Origin: SKPT01 sp040905445
GTDB lineage: Bacteria > Planctomycetota > Phycisphaerae > Phycisphaerales > Phycisphaeraceae
NCBI GenBank assembly: GCA_040905445.1
Contig: JBBDRN010000009.1
Span: forward strand, 1-54,050
DNA: 54,050 nt
Direction: 5' to 3'
This document shows positions 25,131-32,529 of the stretch, one piece after another (the first letter of the stretch is position 1; each line of letters begins with the position of its first letter). The notes below the pieces were generated by a model. The model was not told where the DNA came from and made no database searches. It saw nothing but the letters and a program-made list of their open reading frames with translations. A program made the position numbers and the translations under genes.

Positions 25131-25859
25131 CTACAGCGGCGATTGCTTCGCCATCCCCGGCCGGCGGGGGTAGTCCGGCGGCGTCGGCCGCTCCTTGAGC
25201 ACGCTGATCACCACCAACTCCTGCTCGAAGTCGGGCGGGTAGGCCTCGACGACCTGCACCTCGCCCCCGCCCAGGATCGCCAGTGCGTCGGTGGCGTCGC
25301 GCAGCTCGCGCTCCGCCTGCGACGCCTTCATCGCCAGCACCCGCCCGCGTACGCCGACGAGCGACAGGGTGTACTCCAGCACCTCCGCCACCGTGCCGAC
25401 GGCTCGGCAGACCGCCAGGTCGTAGTGCTCGCGATGAGCCGGGTCCTGCCCCGCCTCCTCGGCACGGGCCTGGATCGCCCGGACGTTGGCCAGCGGCAGG
25501 GCATCAATGCACTCCTGGAGGAATCGCACCTTCTTGCCGGTGGCATCGAGGAGGGTCACGCGGATGTCGGGGCGGGCGATGGCCAGCGGAATGCCGGGGA
25601 TGCCGCCGCCCGTGCCCACGTCGATGAGCTGCACCCCGGCCGGGTCCGACTCGAGCCCGGCCACGAGCGTGAGACTGTCAAGGATCAGCCGCTGCCACGC
25701 CGCGTCCGGCTCGCGGGCCGCGGTCAGGTTCATGCGCTGGTTTGCCTCGAGCAGGCGGTCGACGTAGTCGGCGAGCAGGGTGAGCTGCGCGTCGGCCAGC
25801 GCGATGTCGAGGCGCTCGAGCGACGCGGAGACGAACTGGGGGATGCGCGGGTCGGCCAT
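25131..25859 (-). CDS. rsmG: 16S rRNA (guanine527-N7)-methyltransferase RsmG
   Basis: A 242-aa SAM-dependent enzyme that methylates N7 of G527 in 16S rRNA. Motif I is DVGTGGGIPGIPLAI (residues about 92-106), followed by LLDATGKKVRFL and the RsmG-typical RAEE region. The N-terminal helix set (NQRMNLTAAREPDAAW) is also characteristic. The start was set at ATG 25859; the upstream frame runs through a repeat. The usual neighbours mnmG, parA and parB are absent, so it is a stand-alone copy here. The C-terminal tail (PDYPRRPGMAKQSPL) is normal for the family. Confidence 0.93.
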   Translation of the reverse strand: MADPRIPQFVSASLERLDIALADAQLTLLADYVDRLLEANQRMNLTAAREPDAAWQRLILDSLTLVAGLESDPAGVQLIDVGTGGGIPGIPLAIARPDIRVTLLDATGKKVRFLQECIDALPLANVRAIQARAEEAGQDPAHREHYDLAVCRAVGTVAEVLEYTLSLVGVRGRVLAMKASQAERELRDATDALAILGGGEVQVVEAYPPDFEQELVVISVLKERPTPPDYPRRPGMAKQSPL

Positions 25860-25910
25860 GGGTGGCGCCAGTGTAGGCGGGACGACCCACCGTGCGCGCT
25901 TTTCGTGGTT

Positions 25911-25978
25911 GTAGGGTCCGCTGTGCGGACCTTTGCGGCGGCGGGCACGCGGGGGAAGGTCCGCACAGCGGACCCTAC
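25911..25978. repeat. GTAGGGTCCGCTG palindrome doublet (copy 1)
   Basis: The 23-base arm at 25911-25933 and its exact reverse complement at 25956-25978 are separated by 22 bases. Each arm also contains a GGTCCGC/GCGGACC hairpin. It lies between rsmG and the exported-protein gene ending at 26019. Related copies are at 33621-33741 and 15865-15881. Confidence 0.8.
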
Positions 25979-26018
25979 GCCGCCGCCACCCCACCACCGC
26001 CACGCCACTCAAGCCGGC

Positions 26019-27863
26019 TCAGTCATACGATCGGGGCTTGCCCGCGGGATCGGCCGCGGCGGGCATGAAGACGATCGTGCCCAGGTTCTGGAGGCCGATG
26101 CTCATCCCGGTCGCCAATGGCCCGCCAGTAACCGGGTCGATCGGCACGAGCCTGTCGCCGGCGTTTTCAAAGCCTCGGAGGCTCAGGTTCACGAACGCCA
26201 GGCCGAAGACGTTGGCGTGCGTTGTCGAGCCGATGAGGGTTTCGGTCTGATCATCGACGTCGAGCTCGACCAGCTCGGTGCCGGCGGTGGCGTAGAACGT
26301 GCGGCCATTGAGCGTCGCCAGGCTGTCGTAGGGGCGGGCGAGCGTCATGAGCTGCTCGTAGCCGCCGGTGATGTGGTTGACCCTCAGCAGGCGCGCCTTG
26401 GGCCCGCCATCGCTGTCACTTGCGCCGTTGCGCACGGCGTCGTACTCGTCGTCGGGCGACTGCACCTCGCGTCCGGGGCCGAAGTCGAACTCGACGTGGC
26501 TGAGGGCGTGCTGATTGGATTCGCTGGTGACGACGAGGGTATACGTTCCGCCGTCGATGCTCACGAGCCTGGTGCGAAAACCGAGCGAGTCGAGCACCTC
26601 GTCGCCGACGCCGGTGAGCATGTTTGCGTCTTGTGCCCAGGCGGCCTTGGTGATGACGCCCACCTGCTGCCCGCCGTTGTGCACGTCGATCACGAAGCGG
26701 TCGGACTGATGCGCGCCATCCTCGCCCAGGCCGACGGGGGCATCCTCGAACTTGACGCGCCGGCCGTGGTTCTCGACGACGTAGCGGACGTGCTCGCTGC
26801 CGCCGTCACCGTCGCCGCCGTCATCCTCGAGCTCGCTGCGGTGCCTGGCGAGCGTGACCAGGACGACGAGGTCCTGGAAGTCGGCCGCCTCGCTGTCCAT
26901 GTCGGTGGTGCCGAGCTCGAAGAGGAAGATGGCCTCATTCTGATCAAGCACGATGGTGTCGGTTACCGGGTCGATGTAGTCGCCCACGAAGTCGCGGACG
27001 TTGCCCTGGTTCTGAAAGCCCTCGATGTCGGGCACGGCATCCCCGTTGCGCAGGACGATCAACTGCTGCGAGCCATGGCTTGACCCGTCGACGCTCAGGA
27101 ACTGCTGCCACGACCAGCCCCACCACCCGCTGCTCTGGCGCACCCAGGACCGCGCCAGCACGTCGATGGGCGTCCCGGGGTCGTATTCGTCGGGCAGGAT
27201 GAACTGCCGCGGGTTGTGCCCGTCGTTGACGTTGCCCGCCTCCGGATCGCCGAACGGACCGAACGGCGTCATCGGCTGCCCGCCGACGCGCAACTGCGTC
27301 GTCACGGGCACCTCGTACTGACCTGCATAGCTGATGGCCGCGCCGATGACCGTGACGCGCGCCGCGAACGACTCGCGCGGCACGACGCGGTCCTCATCGA
27401 TGTCGAACTCGATCGGCTCGTCCGCCTCGGCGTCCAGATTCTGCACGGCGAAGACGTTCCACTTCGCCGGATCCGCCGCCGACGGCGCCGCCGCCGCACC
27501 GGCGACGTGTCCCACGCCGAACCCCTCGCCGACCAGCGCCGCTGCCGCGGTCTCCGCGTTGACATACACGAGCCAGGCGTGGCCCTCGTCCGGATCGCTC
27601 CAGAACGCCATCAGGTTCAGGTGCTCGGGCAGGTGCGTGGATGCGTCGATGCCGCTCAGCACCGCTCCGTCGGCGGTGCGGATGGTCCCCACGCCGGTCG
27701 TCTCGCGCTCGGCGAAGTCGTGCTTGCGCAGCTCCCCCGTGGTCCGGTCGATGCCGAACAGCAACATCGACTCGGTGTCCGGGTCGATCGACTGGGCCAG
27801 CGCGGGCGCCGCCAGCAGGGTCATCAGCCCCCCACAGAGCAACATTCGGTCTCGTCGATTCAT
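26019..27863 (-). CDS. Exported protein with DUF4114-like segment
   Basis: A 614-aa protein with a signal peptide (MNRRDRMLLCGGLMTLLAA, cleavage near ALAQ). A central segment (NEAIFLFELGTTDMDSEAADF, residues about 300-325) resembles the DUF4114 pattern found in secreted adhesin-like proteins. The C-terminal 160 residues look like beta-propeller blades (VNHITGGYEQLMTL; TELVELDVDDQTETLI). The start ATG at 27863 was chosen because the signal peptide begins there. No sorting signal (PEP-CTERM) or membrane anchor is seen at the C-terminus, so it is probably released. No enzymatic motif is seen and the function is unknown. Confidence 0.8.
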   Translation of the reverse strand: MNRRDRMLLCGGLMTLLAAPALAQSIDPDTESMLLFGIDRTTGELRKHDFAERETTGVGTIRTADGAVLSGIDASTHLPEHLNLMAFWSDPDEGHAWLVYVNAETAAAALVGEGFGVGHVAGAAAAPSAADPAKWNVFAVQNLDAEADEPIEFDIDEDRVVPRESFAARVTVIGAAISYAGQYEVPVTTQLRVGGQPMTPFGPFGDPEAGNVNDGHNPRQFILPDEYDPGTPIDVLARSWVRQSSGWWGWSWQQFLSVDGSSHGSQQLIVLRNGDAVPDIEGFQNQGNVRDFVGDYIDPVTDTIVLDQNEAIFLFELGTTDMDSEAADFQDLVVLVTLARHRSELEDDGGDGDGGSEHVRYVVENHGRRVKFEDAPVGLGEDGAHQSDRFVIDVHNGGQQVGVITKAAWAQDANMLTGVGDEVLDSLGFRTRLVSIDGGTYTLVVTSESNQHALSHVEFDFGPGREVQSPDDEYDAVRNGASDSDGGPKARLLRVNHITGGYEQLMTLARPYDSLATLNGRTFYATAGTELVELDVDDQTETLIGSTTHANVFGLAFVNLSLRGFENAGDRLVPIDPVTGGPLATGMSIGLQNLGTIVFMPAAADPAGKPRSYD

Positions 27864-28239
27864 GATGCGATCCCCGTTCACAGCCTCGCAAGTCTTTCCC
27901 GGTCCGCCGCAGGCACGGCCATCCACGAACCTGACAACTGGACGATACGACGATGCGGCAAGCAAGGCAGGCGGGGCAAGATGTGGCGGCAGACGATCGC
28001 CCAGCCGCCCGGACCGTCACATCACGCGCAGACAGGCCGCGGCGCGTCGCGTGAACGCAACATCGAGGGCTCGCCCGCCCCGGAGCACGTGGCGTGGCGT
28101 GAACATGGGGGCGCGATCGGTCGTCGCCGCGCAACCGCGCCGGGCGCCAACCGCGTGCGTAACATGCTGAGGGTGCACGACATCGGCCGCGGCGGCAGGC
28201 GGGCGTCGCCGCGGCACGACATTCGCCCATGGTGCTGGC
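27864..28239. other. Divergent intergenic region, nothing recognised
   Basis: 376 bases between the exported-protein gene and the lipoprotein gene. I found no gene, repeat family member or convincing promoter here. Confidence 0.5.
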
Positions 28240-28584
28240 ATGCCGCGCTACGCCCTCATCCTGGTCCTCGTCATGCCTGCGCTGCTGGCGGGGTGTCAGT
28301 CGGCGACGACGTCGACGGGGCGCGGCGTGGCGACGCCCGGCCGGTCCATCGTGTTCAACGCGCCCGCGCAGCGCGGCGCCGACGCGGTGCGGCCCGAGGC
28401 GGCGCTGCCGTGGTACATCGCCCGCCGCGATGCACGCTTCGCGGTGAGCCTCGGCGTCGAGCCGGCCGTCTACGAGCGCAGCGTCACGGTCACGCGCGAT
28501 CGGCAGCGCACCTTCCGCGGGCGGGTGTACGACAGCTACAGCCAGACGACCTACCGCACGCAGGTGCGCGATCTCGTGCGCTGA
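28240..28584 (+). CDS. Small putative lipoprotein
   Basis: A 114-aa protein with a lipoprotein signal peptide: MPRYALILVLVMPALLAGC, with lipobox LLAGC and the acylated Cys at residue 19. Gln at +2 favours outer-membrane sorting by Escherichia coli rules, which may not apply here. The mature part is short and basic, ending SYSQTTYRTQVRDLVR, with no known domain. It is monocistronic; a GC-rich hairpin lies 38 bases downstream. Confidence 0.7.
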   Translation: MPRYALILVLVMPALLAGCQSATTSTGRGVATPGRSIVFNAPAQRGADAVRPEAALPWYIARRDARFAVSLGVEPAVYERSVTVTRDRQRTFRGRVYDSYSQTTYRTQVRDLVR

Positions 28585-28895
28585 TGCGGCCTCGCCTCTC
28601 GCCACCGTCTTCATGATGCCAACCGCCGCGCGCCGCTTGGGCGCGGCGGCGAAACGGGCGGCATCGTCCGGTCCGATAAGCGCATGCGCCCTCGACCGGT
28701 CCAGCGCATCACGCAACCGCGCCGATGATTGACGGGCTTGTGCCGGTGCGCATGTTCTCGGACTCGCCTCGCCGTCACGACCGGCTTTTTCGCGCCCGCG
28801 CGGTTAATCGCAACGTCCATCAAGCCGATCAATGGGCTGTCAGGCACTTGATCATTCAGATGGGCGCGAGGTCCAGGAGAAGGGGCGAGCTACAC
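28585..28895. other. Intergenic region with a GC-rich hairpin
   Basis: 311 bases. A hairpin with nine-base arms CCGCCGCGC/GCGCGGCGG lies at 28623-28649, without a following T-run. Nothing else was recognised; the regulator gene's promoter is not obvious. Confidence 0.5.
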
Positions 28896-29474
28896 ATGCC
28901 AAGGCAAAAAGACATTCTCACCACCGGGGAAGTGGCCAAGATCTGCAACGTCGCGCCACGCACGGTGAGCAAATGGTTCGACTCGGGTCAACTCCGCGGC
29001 TACCGGATCCCGGGGTCCAAGGACCGCCGCATTCCACTGAGCGCCCTCGTGCGATTCATGAAGGCGCACCAGATCCCCATGGACGGCCTGCAGTCGGGCA
29101 CCATGCGCGTGCTCATCGTCGATGAGGAATCGGAGATCATCGAGGTCCTCTCCAAGGTCCTCCATGAGCAGGCCCAGTACGAGGTCCGCGCCGCGCACAG
29201 CGGCTTCGCGGCCGGCATCAACTGCGAAAAGTTCCGGCCGCACGTCATGCTCGTCGACATGCACCTGAGCGACCTGCGCGGCGAGGAGGTCCTCAAGCTC
29301 GTGCGCGACAACGAGGACCTGCAACTGACCAAGGTCATCGCCATGAGCGCCAAGCTCACCGAAGGCCAGAGCCAGCACCTGACGAGCAAGGGCTTCGACG
29401 GCTACCTGCGCAAACCCTTCCACGTCCGCCAGGCGATCGAGGTCATCGAGGAAGCTACCGCGATCGTCTACTGA
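28896..29474 (+). CDS. Excisionase-type HTH fused to a receiver domain
   Basis: A 192-aa regulator in reversed order. Residues about 8-60 are a MerR/excisionase-like helix-turn-helix (LTTGEVAKICNVAPRTVSKW). Residues about 69-190 are a response-regulator receiver with acidic pair EE (VDEESE), phospho-acceptor D in MLVDMHLSD (residue about 118), the conserved Ser in AMSAK and Lys in LRKPF. Most response regulators carry DNA-binding domains at the C-terminus. AGGAGAAGGGG upstream favours ATG at 28896 over earlier starts. No sensor kinase is nearby, so it is an orphan regulator. An intrinsic terminator follows. Confidence 0.88.
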   Translation: MPRQKDILTTGEVAKICNVAPRTVSKWFDSGQLRGYRIPGSKDRRIPLSALVRFMKAHQIPMDGLQSGTMRVLIVDEESEIIEVLSKVLHEQAQYEVRAAHSGFAAGINCEKFRPHVMLVDMHLSDLRGEEVLKLVRDNEDLQLTKVIAMSAKLTEGQSQHLTSKGFDGYLRKPFHVRQAIEVIEEATAIVY

Positions 29475-29507
29475 CGCCGGCGGCAGCACATCACGAACAC
29501 CAGCGAG

Positions 29508-29537
29508 AAGCCGGGACACACGTTGTCCCGCTTTTTT
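29508..29537 (+). terminator. Intrinsic terminator after the HTH-receiver gene
   Basis: Stem CGGGACA/TGTCCCG with loop CACGT, extended by AAG/CTT, then a run of six T (29532-29537). The stem resembles the arms of the 160-bp elements (AAGCCGGGAC). Confidence 0.8.
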
Positions 29538-29558
29538 GCTGCGCGCGTGGGGGGACGA

Positions 29559-29742
29559 CCACCGAGGCACAGAGACACAGAGAAGAGAGAGAGGAGAAGA
29601 TCGAATCGCCCCTGGGTGGCACTGACAAGCGGAGTCCGCGGAGCTTGTCAGTGTGTGAACGACGGCAAACACGACAAGCCCGCAGACGGCTTGTCAGTGC
29701 CACCCGCCGCGCCCGCCCTCTGTGCCTCTGTGTCTCTGTGGT
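29559..29742. repeat. Inverted CACAGAGACACAGAG repeat enclosing another element
   Basis: The left arm at about 29559-29584 (ACCGAGGCACAGAGACACAG) and an inverted right arm at about 29717-29742 (CTCTGTGTCTCTGTGG) match at roughly 21 of 24 bases. They enclose the dimeric hairpin element at 29614-29705. This nesting fills the gap before obg. Confidence 0.65.
29614..29705. repeat. CACTGACAAG dimeric hairpin element (copy 2, inverted)
   Basis: A 16-bp perfect outer inverted repeat (GGGTGGCACTGACAAG) with internal CTTGTCAGTG and a degenerate fourth unit (CACGACAAG). It is the reverse orientation of the copy at 23621-23708; the CGGAGTCCGCGGAG loop is identical. Confidence 0.8.
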
Positions 29743-29815
29743 TGTTTTGCCGCCGCGCAACCCGGTCCCCCTGCCCAACCCGCTATCCTACCCTTGACGA
29801 TCTCGCTCCGACCCC

Positions 29816-29835
29816 CTTGGCGCCTTGGCGTTTAA
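29816..29835 (+). repeat. CTTGGCGCCTTGGCGTTTAA repeat (copy 1)
   Basis: It lies 16 bases before obg. An inverted copy overlaps the coaX stop (31855-31871) and a degenerate copy is at 33769-33784. Confidence 0.6.
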
Positions 29836-29850
29836 CACGAAAACCGAACC

Positions 29851-30903
29851 ATGCTCATCGACTCCGCCACCATCGAAGTGACCAGCGGCAAGGGCGGCGA
29901 CGGGTGCATCTCGTTCCGACACGAGAAGTACGTCCCCAAGGGTGGGCCCGACGGCGGCGACGGCGGTGACGGCGGCAGCGTCTACCTCCTGGCCGACCCG
30001 CAGGTCAACACCCTGCTCGACTTCGCCGGCCGACACCACTGGCCCGCCGACAAGGGCCAGCCCGGCGGCCCGCGCTCGCGCCACGGTCGCAACGGCGACG
30101 ACCTCGAGATCCACCTGCCCCCCGGCACGCTCGTCTACGACGACGCCACCGGCGACCTGCTCGCCGACGTCGCCCAGCCCGGCCAACGGACGCTCATCGC
30201 TCGCGGCGGCAAGGGCGGCAAGGGCAACGAGCACTTCAAGTCCGCCACCAACCAGACGCCGCGCACCGCCACCCCGGGCGAGCCCGCGGAGCAACTGCAC
30301 CTGCGCCTCGAGCTGAAGCTCATCGCCGACGTCGGGCTCGTGGGCAAGCCCAACGCGGGCAAGAGCACGCTGCTGGCGCGCATCAGCCGTGCCAGGCCCA
30401 AGGTCGCCGACTACCCCTTCACGACCCTTGAGCCGCAGCTCGGCATCGCGGAGCTGTCCGGGCATCGCCGCCTGGTCGTCGCGGACATTCCCGGCCTCAT
30501 CGAAAACGCCCACACCGGCCAGGGCCTCGGCACGCGGTTCCTGCGCCACATCGAGCGCACGCGCGTGCTGGTGCACCTGATCGAGATCGAGCCCGCCGAC
30601 GGCAGCGACCCGGTGGAGAACTACCAGCTCGTGCGCCGGGAGCTCGAGGCCGCCACCCCGCTGCTCGCCGGCAAGCCGGAGCTGGTCGTATCGAGTAAAA
30701 TGGACCTCGTCGGCGAAGCGGGCGACCGGGAGGCCGCCACCCGCCTCATCGCCGAGGCGCTCGACCGGCCCGTACTGGCGATCAGCGCCGCGTCGGGCGA
30801 GGGCCTCCCGGAGCTGCTCGAAGCCCTCTGGCGCCAGGTCGCCGACGAGGCACCAGGCACCGACGCGATGGGGGATGGAGCCGTGGCGGAGGAGGGTGAG
30901 TGA
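29851..30903 (+). CDS. obg: GTPase Obg/CgtA
   Basis: A 350-aa ribosome-associated GTPase acting in 50S assembly. The N-terminal glycine-rich Obg fold occupies residues about 1-158 (FRHEKYVPKGGPDGGDGGDG). The G domain has G1 GKPNAGKST (residue about 167), G3 DIPGLIE and G5 SAASGEG; G4 is SSKMDL rather than NKxD, a variant that should be noted. There is no C-terminal OCT extension, as in many short Obg proteins. The start ATG at 29851 follows a repeat. Usual neighbours rplU and rpmA are not here; coaX follows after 177 bases. Confidence 0.95.
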   Translation: MLIDSATIEVTSGKGGDGCISFRHEKYVPKGGPDGGDGGDGGSVYLLADPQVNTLLDFAGRHHWPADKGQPGGPRSRHGRNGDDLEIHLPPGTLVYDDATGDLLADVAQPGQRTLIARGGKGGKGNEHFKSATNQTPRTATPGEPAEQLHLRLELKLIADVGLVGKPNAGKSTLLARISRARPKVADYPFTTLEPQLGIAELSGHRRLVVADIPGLIENAHTGQGLGTRFLRHIERTRVLVHLIEIEPADGSDPVENYQLVRRELEAATPLLAGKPELVVSSKMDLVGEAGDREAATRLIAEALDRPVLAISAASGEGLPELLEALWRQVADEAPGTDAMGDGAVAEEGE

Positions 30904-31013
30904 AGGATGGCAAAGCCTGGGGGAAATCACCACGACAACTGTTGGCCCGCCGCACGGCCGGCCATCGGACCGGGCTGCGCCACCCCCTCGCAATGATCCG
31001 GCCAAGGGAAAAA

Positions 31014-31069
31014 GGTCAGGGGCAAAAGGCGAACAGCTAAAGGCTGACGGCCAGCAGTGACCGGCTAAC
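31014..31069. repeat. Degenerate GGTCAGGGGCAAAAGG tract
   Basis: A low-complexity stretch of GGTCAGGGGC, GGCGAACAGCTAAAGGC and GGCCAGCAGTGACCGGC, of the intergenic AGCTAAAGGCTGA type, just before coaX. It is too diverged to define units. Confidence 0.4.
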
Positions 31070-31080
31070 AAGGGCGCTCG

Positions 31081-31857
31081 ATGATCAAGCTCAACCTGCT
31101 CGCCGTCAGCGTGGGCAACACGCGAACCCGCCTCGGGGCGTTTGTGGATGGCCAGCTCGTCGAGTCCGCCACGTTCGAGAACCGCCAGGAGAGCGCGATC
31201 ACCGAGGCGATGGACCACGCGTTCAGCCCGCTGCGAGAGAACGACGAGGCGCCGGTGGTCATGGCGTCGGTCAACCCGCCCGCCGCCCGCCTCGTCGAGG
31301 CCAACATCACCCGCCACCTCAAGCGCACGGTTAAGCGCGTCGAGCGCGACCTGCCCATTCCCATCGGCCGGCGACTCGACCCCGAAGCGATCGTCGGCGA
31401 GGATCGGCTGCTCAACGCCGCCGCCGCCTACGACGTGCTCAAGCAGGCCTGCGTCATCATCGACGCCGGCACCGCCATCACCATCGACGTCGTCGACGGC
31501 CAAGGCACGTTCCACGGCGGCGCGATCGCCCCCGGCGCCCAGCTCCAGCTCGACGCCCTGCACAACCGCACCGCCCAGCTTCCCGAGGTCGAGTTCGACC
31601 GCCCCGAGGAGCCCATCGGCCACAACACCAGCCAGGCGATGCGCTGCGGCGTCTACCACGGCCTGCGCGGCATGGTCCGCGAACTCGTCGAAACCTACGC
31701 CGAGCACCTCGGCGCGTATCCGATGGTCGTCGCGACCGGCGGCGACAGCCCGCTGCTCTTTCGCGACTACGAGATCGTCGACCGTGTCGCGCCCGACCTG
31801 ACGCTGACGGGCCTGGCGGTGACGTGGCGCGTGGCCGTCGAGCAGGAAAACGCGTAA
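31081..31857 (+). CDS. coaX: Type III pantothenate kinase
   Basis: A 258-aa ASKHA-fold kinase for the first step of coenzyme A synthesis. Recognisable parts are the phosphate loop SVGNTRTRLG (residues about 9-18), ASVNPP, GEDRLLNAAAAYD (residues about 105-117) and IIDAGTAITIDVV with GGAIAPGAQL. In most CoaX the phosphate loop is DxGNT, so the usual Asp is Ser here. Whether this lowers activity is not known. A type I or II kinase gene was not seen in the window. The stop TAA overlaps the repeat TAAAACGCCAAGGCGCC. Confidence 0.9.
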   Translation: MIKLNLLAVSVGNTRTRLGAFVDGQLVESATFENRQESAITEAMDHAFSPLRENDEAPVVMASVNPPAARLVEANITRHLKRTVKRVERDLPIPIGRRLDPEAIVGEDRLLNAAAAYDVLKQACVIIDAGTAITIDVVDGQGTFHGGAIAPGAQLQLDALHNRTAQLPEVEFDRPEEPIGHNTSQAMRCGVYHGLRGMVRELVETYAEHLGAYPMVVATGGDSPLLFRDYEIVDRVAPDLTLTGLAVTWRVAVEQENA

Positions 31858-31871
31858 AACGCCAAGGCGCC
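31855..31871 (-). repeat. GGCGCCTTGGCGTTTTA repeat (copy 2) overlapping the coaX stop
   Basis: Reverse orientation of the copy at 29816-29835. Its terminal TAA is the coaX stop codon. Confidence 0.6.
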
Positions 31872-31894
31872 GCAATGCACCCGGAGCCTTCATC

Positions 31895-32344
31895 ATGTCC
31901 CCACCCACGCCCACACCGCAGCAGGCGCTGACCATCGTCCGCATCATCTGGGGCGCGCTTCTCTTCGGGCAACTCGTCGTCGCCGGCATCTTTATCTACC
32001 TCACGCTCGACGGCGGGTTCGCCGGCTCGCCGGACCTGCACCCGCTGCTGGGCTACGTCGCTGTGGCCGTGCTCGTCGTCGCCGTGCCCGTCGCGCACAT
32101 CGCCCGCCAGCAGACGTACAAGGCCAACTGGCGGGGCGACGCCGTCAGCGTCAACGGCTACATCACGGGCACGATCATCTACCTCGGCGCCCTCGAAGGC
32201 GCCGCGATCGTCGGCCTCATCGCCGTGCTCGTCACCGGCCGCCTGGCGCCGGGCCTGATCGTGCCCGCCGTCGCGATCATCCTGCAAATCGTCAACTTTC
32301 CCACGGGCAAGCCGCTGCAACCCGCGCCGCCTCGCATCCCGTAA
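31895..32344 (+). CDS. Four-helix membrane protein of unknown function
   Basis: A 149-aa integral membrane protein with four predicted helices at residues about 13-38, 50-70, 90-112 and 118-136. A short cytoplasmic segment (RQQTYKANWRGD) separates the second and third. No family was recognised. It follows coaX by 37 bases on the same strand and could be in its transcript. Its TAA stop is followed directly by the second 160-bp-type element. Confidence 0.75.
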   Translation: MSPPTPTPQQALTIVRIIWGALLFGQLVVAGIFIYLTLDGGFAGSPDLHPLLGYVAVAVLVVAVPVAHIARQQTYKANWRGDAVSVNGYITGTIIYLGALEGAAIVGLIAVLVTGRLAPGLIVPAVAIILQIVNFPTGKPLQPAPPRIP

Positions 32345-32512
32345 AAAGCCGGGACCGGTGGTCCCGGGGCAGCGGCGAAACGCGCTGAAGATGCGCGCGT
32401 GCCACCACGTCACGCCGACACGGTTGCGTCACCGCACGCCGCGCGTGACGATGACGCCTGCGGTTGGCGTGCGGTAACCGCCGCGTCCCCCGGGATCGCC
32501 GATCCCGGCTTT
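32345..32512. repeat. 168-bp element with terminal inverted repeats (copy 2)
   Basis: The left arm at 32345-32367 is identical to that of copy 1 (AAAGCCGGGACC...). The right arm at 32490-32512 has paired changes that keep the hairpin (CCGGGATC/GATCCCGG). The interior shares only short blocks with copy 1, such as GACGATG, in the same order. It begins on the base after the membrane-protein stop codon. Confidence 0.75.
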
Positions 32513-32529
32513 GTACGAGGCAGACCACG

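Noticed and set aside
25143..27083. Plus-strand open frame opposite rsmG and the exported-protein gene
   Set aside because: Crosses two genes and a palindrome on the other strand; no recognisable domain.
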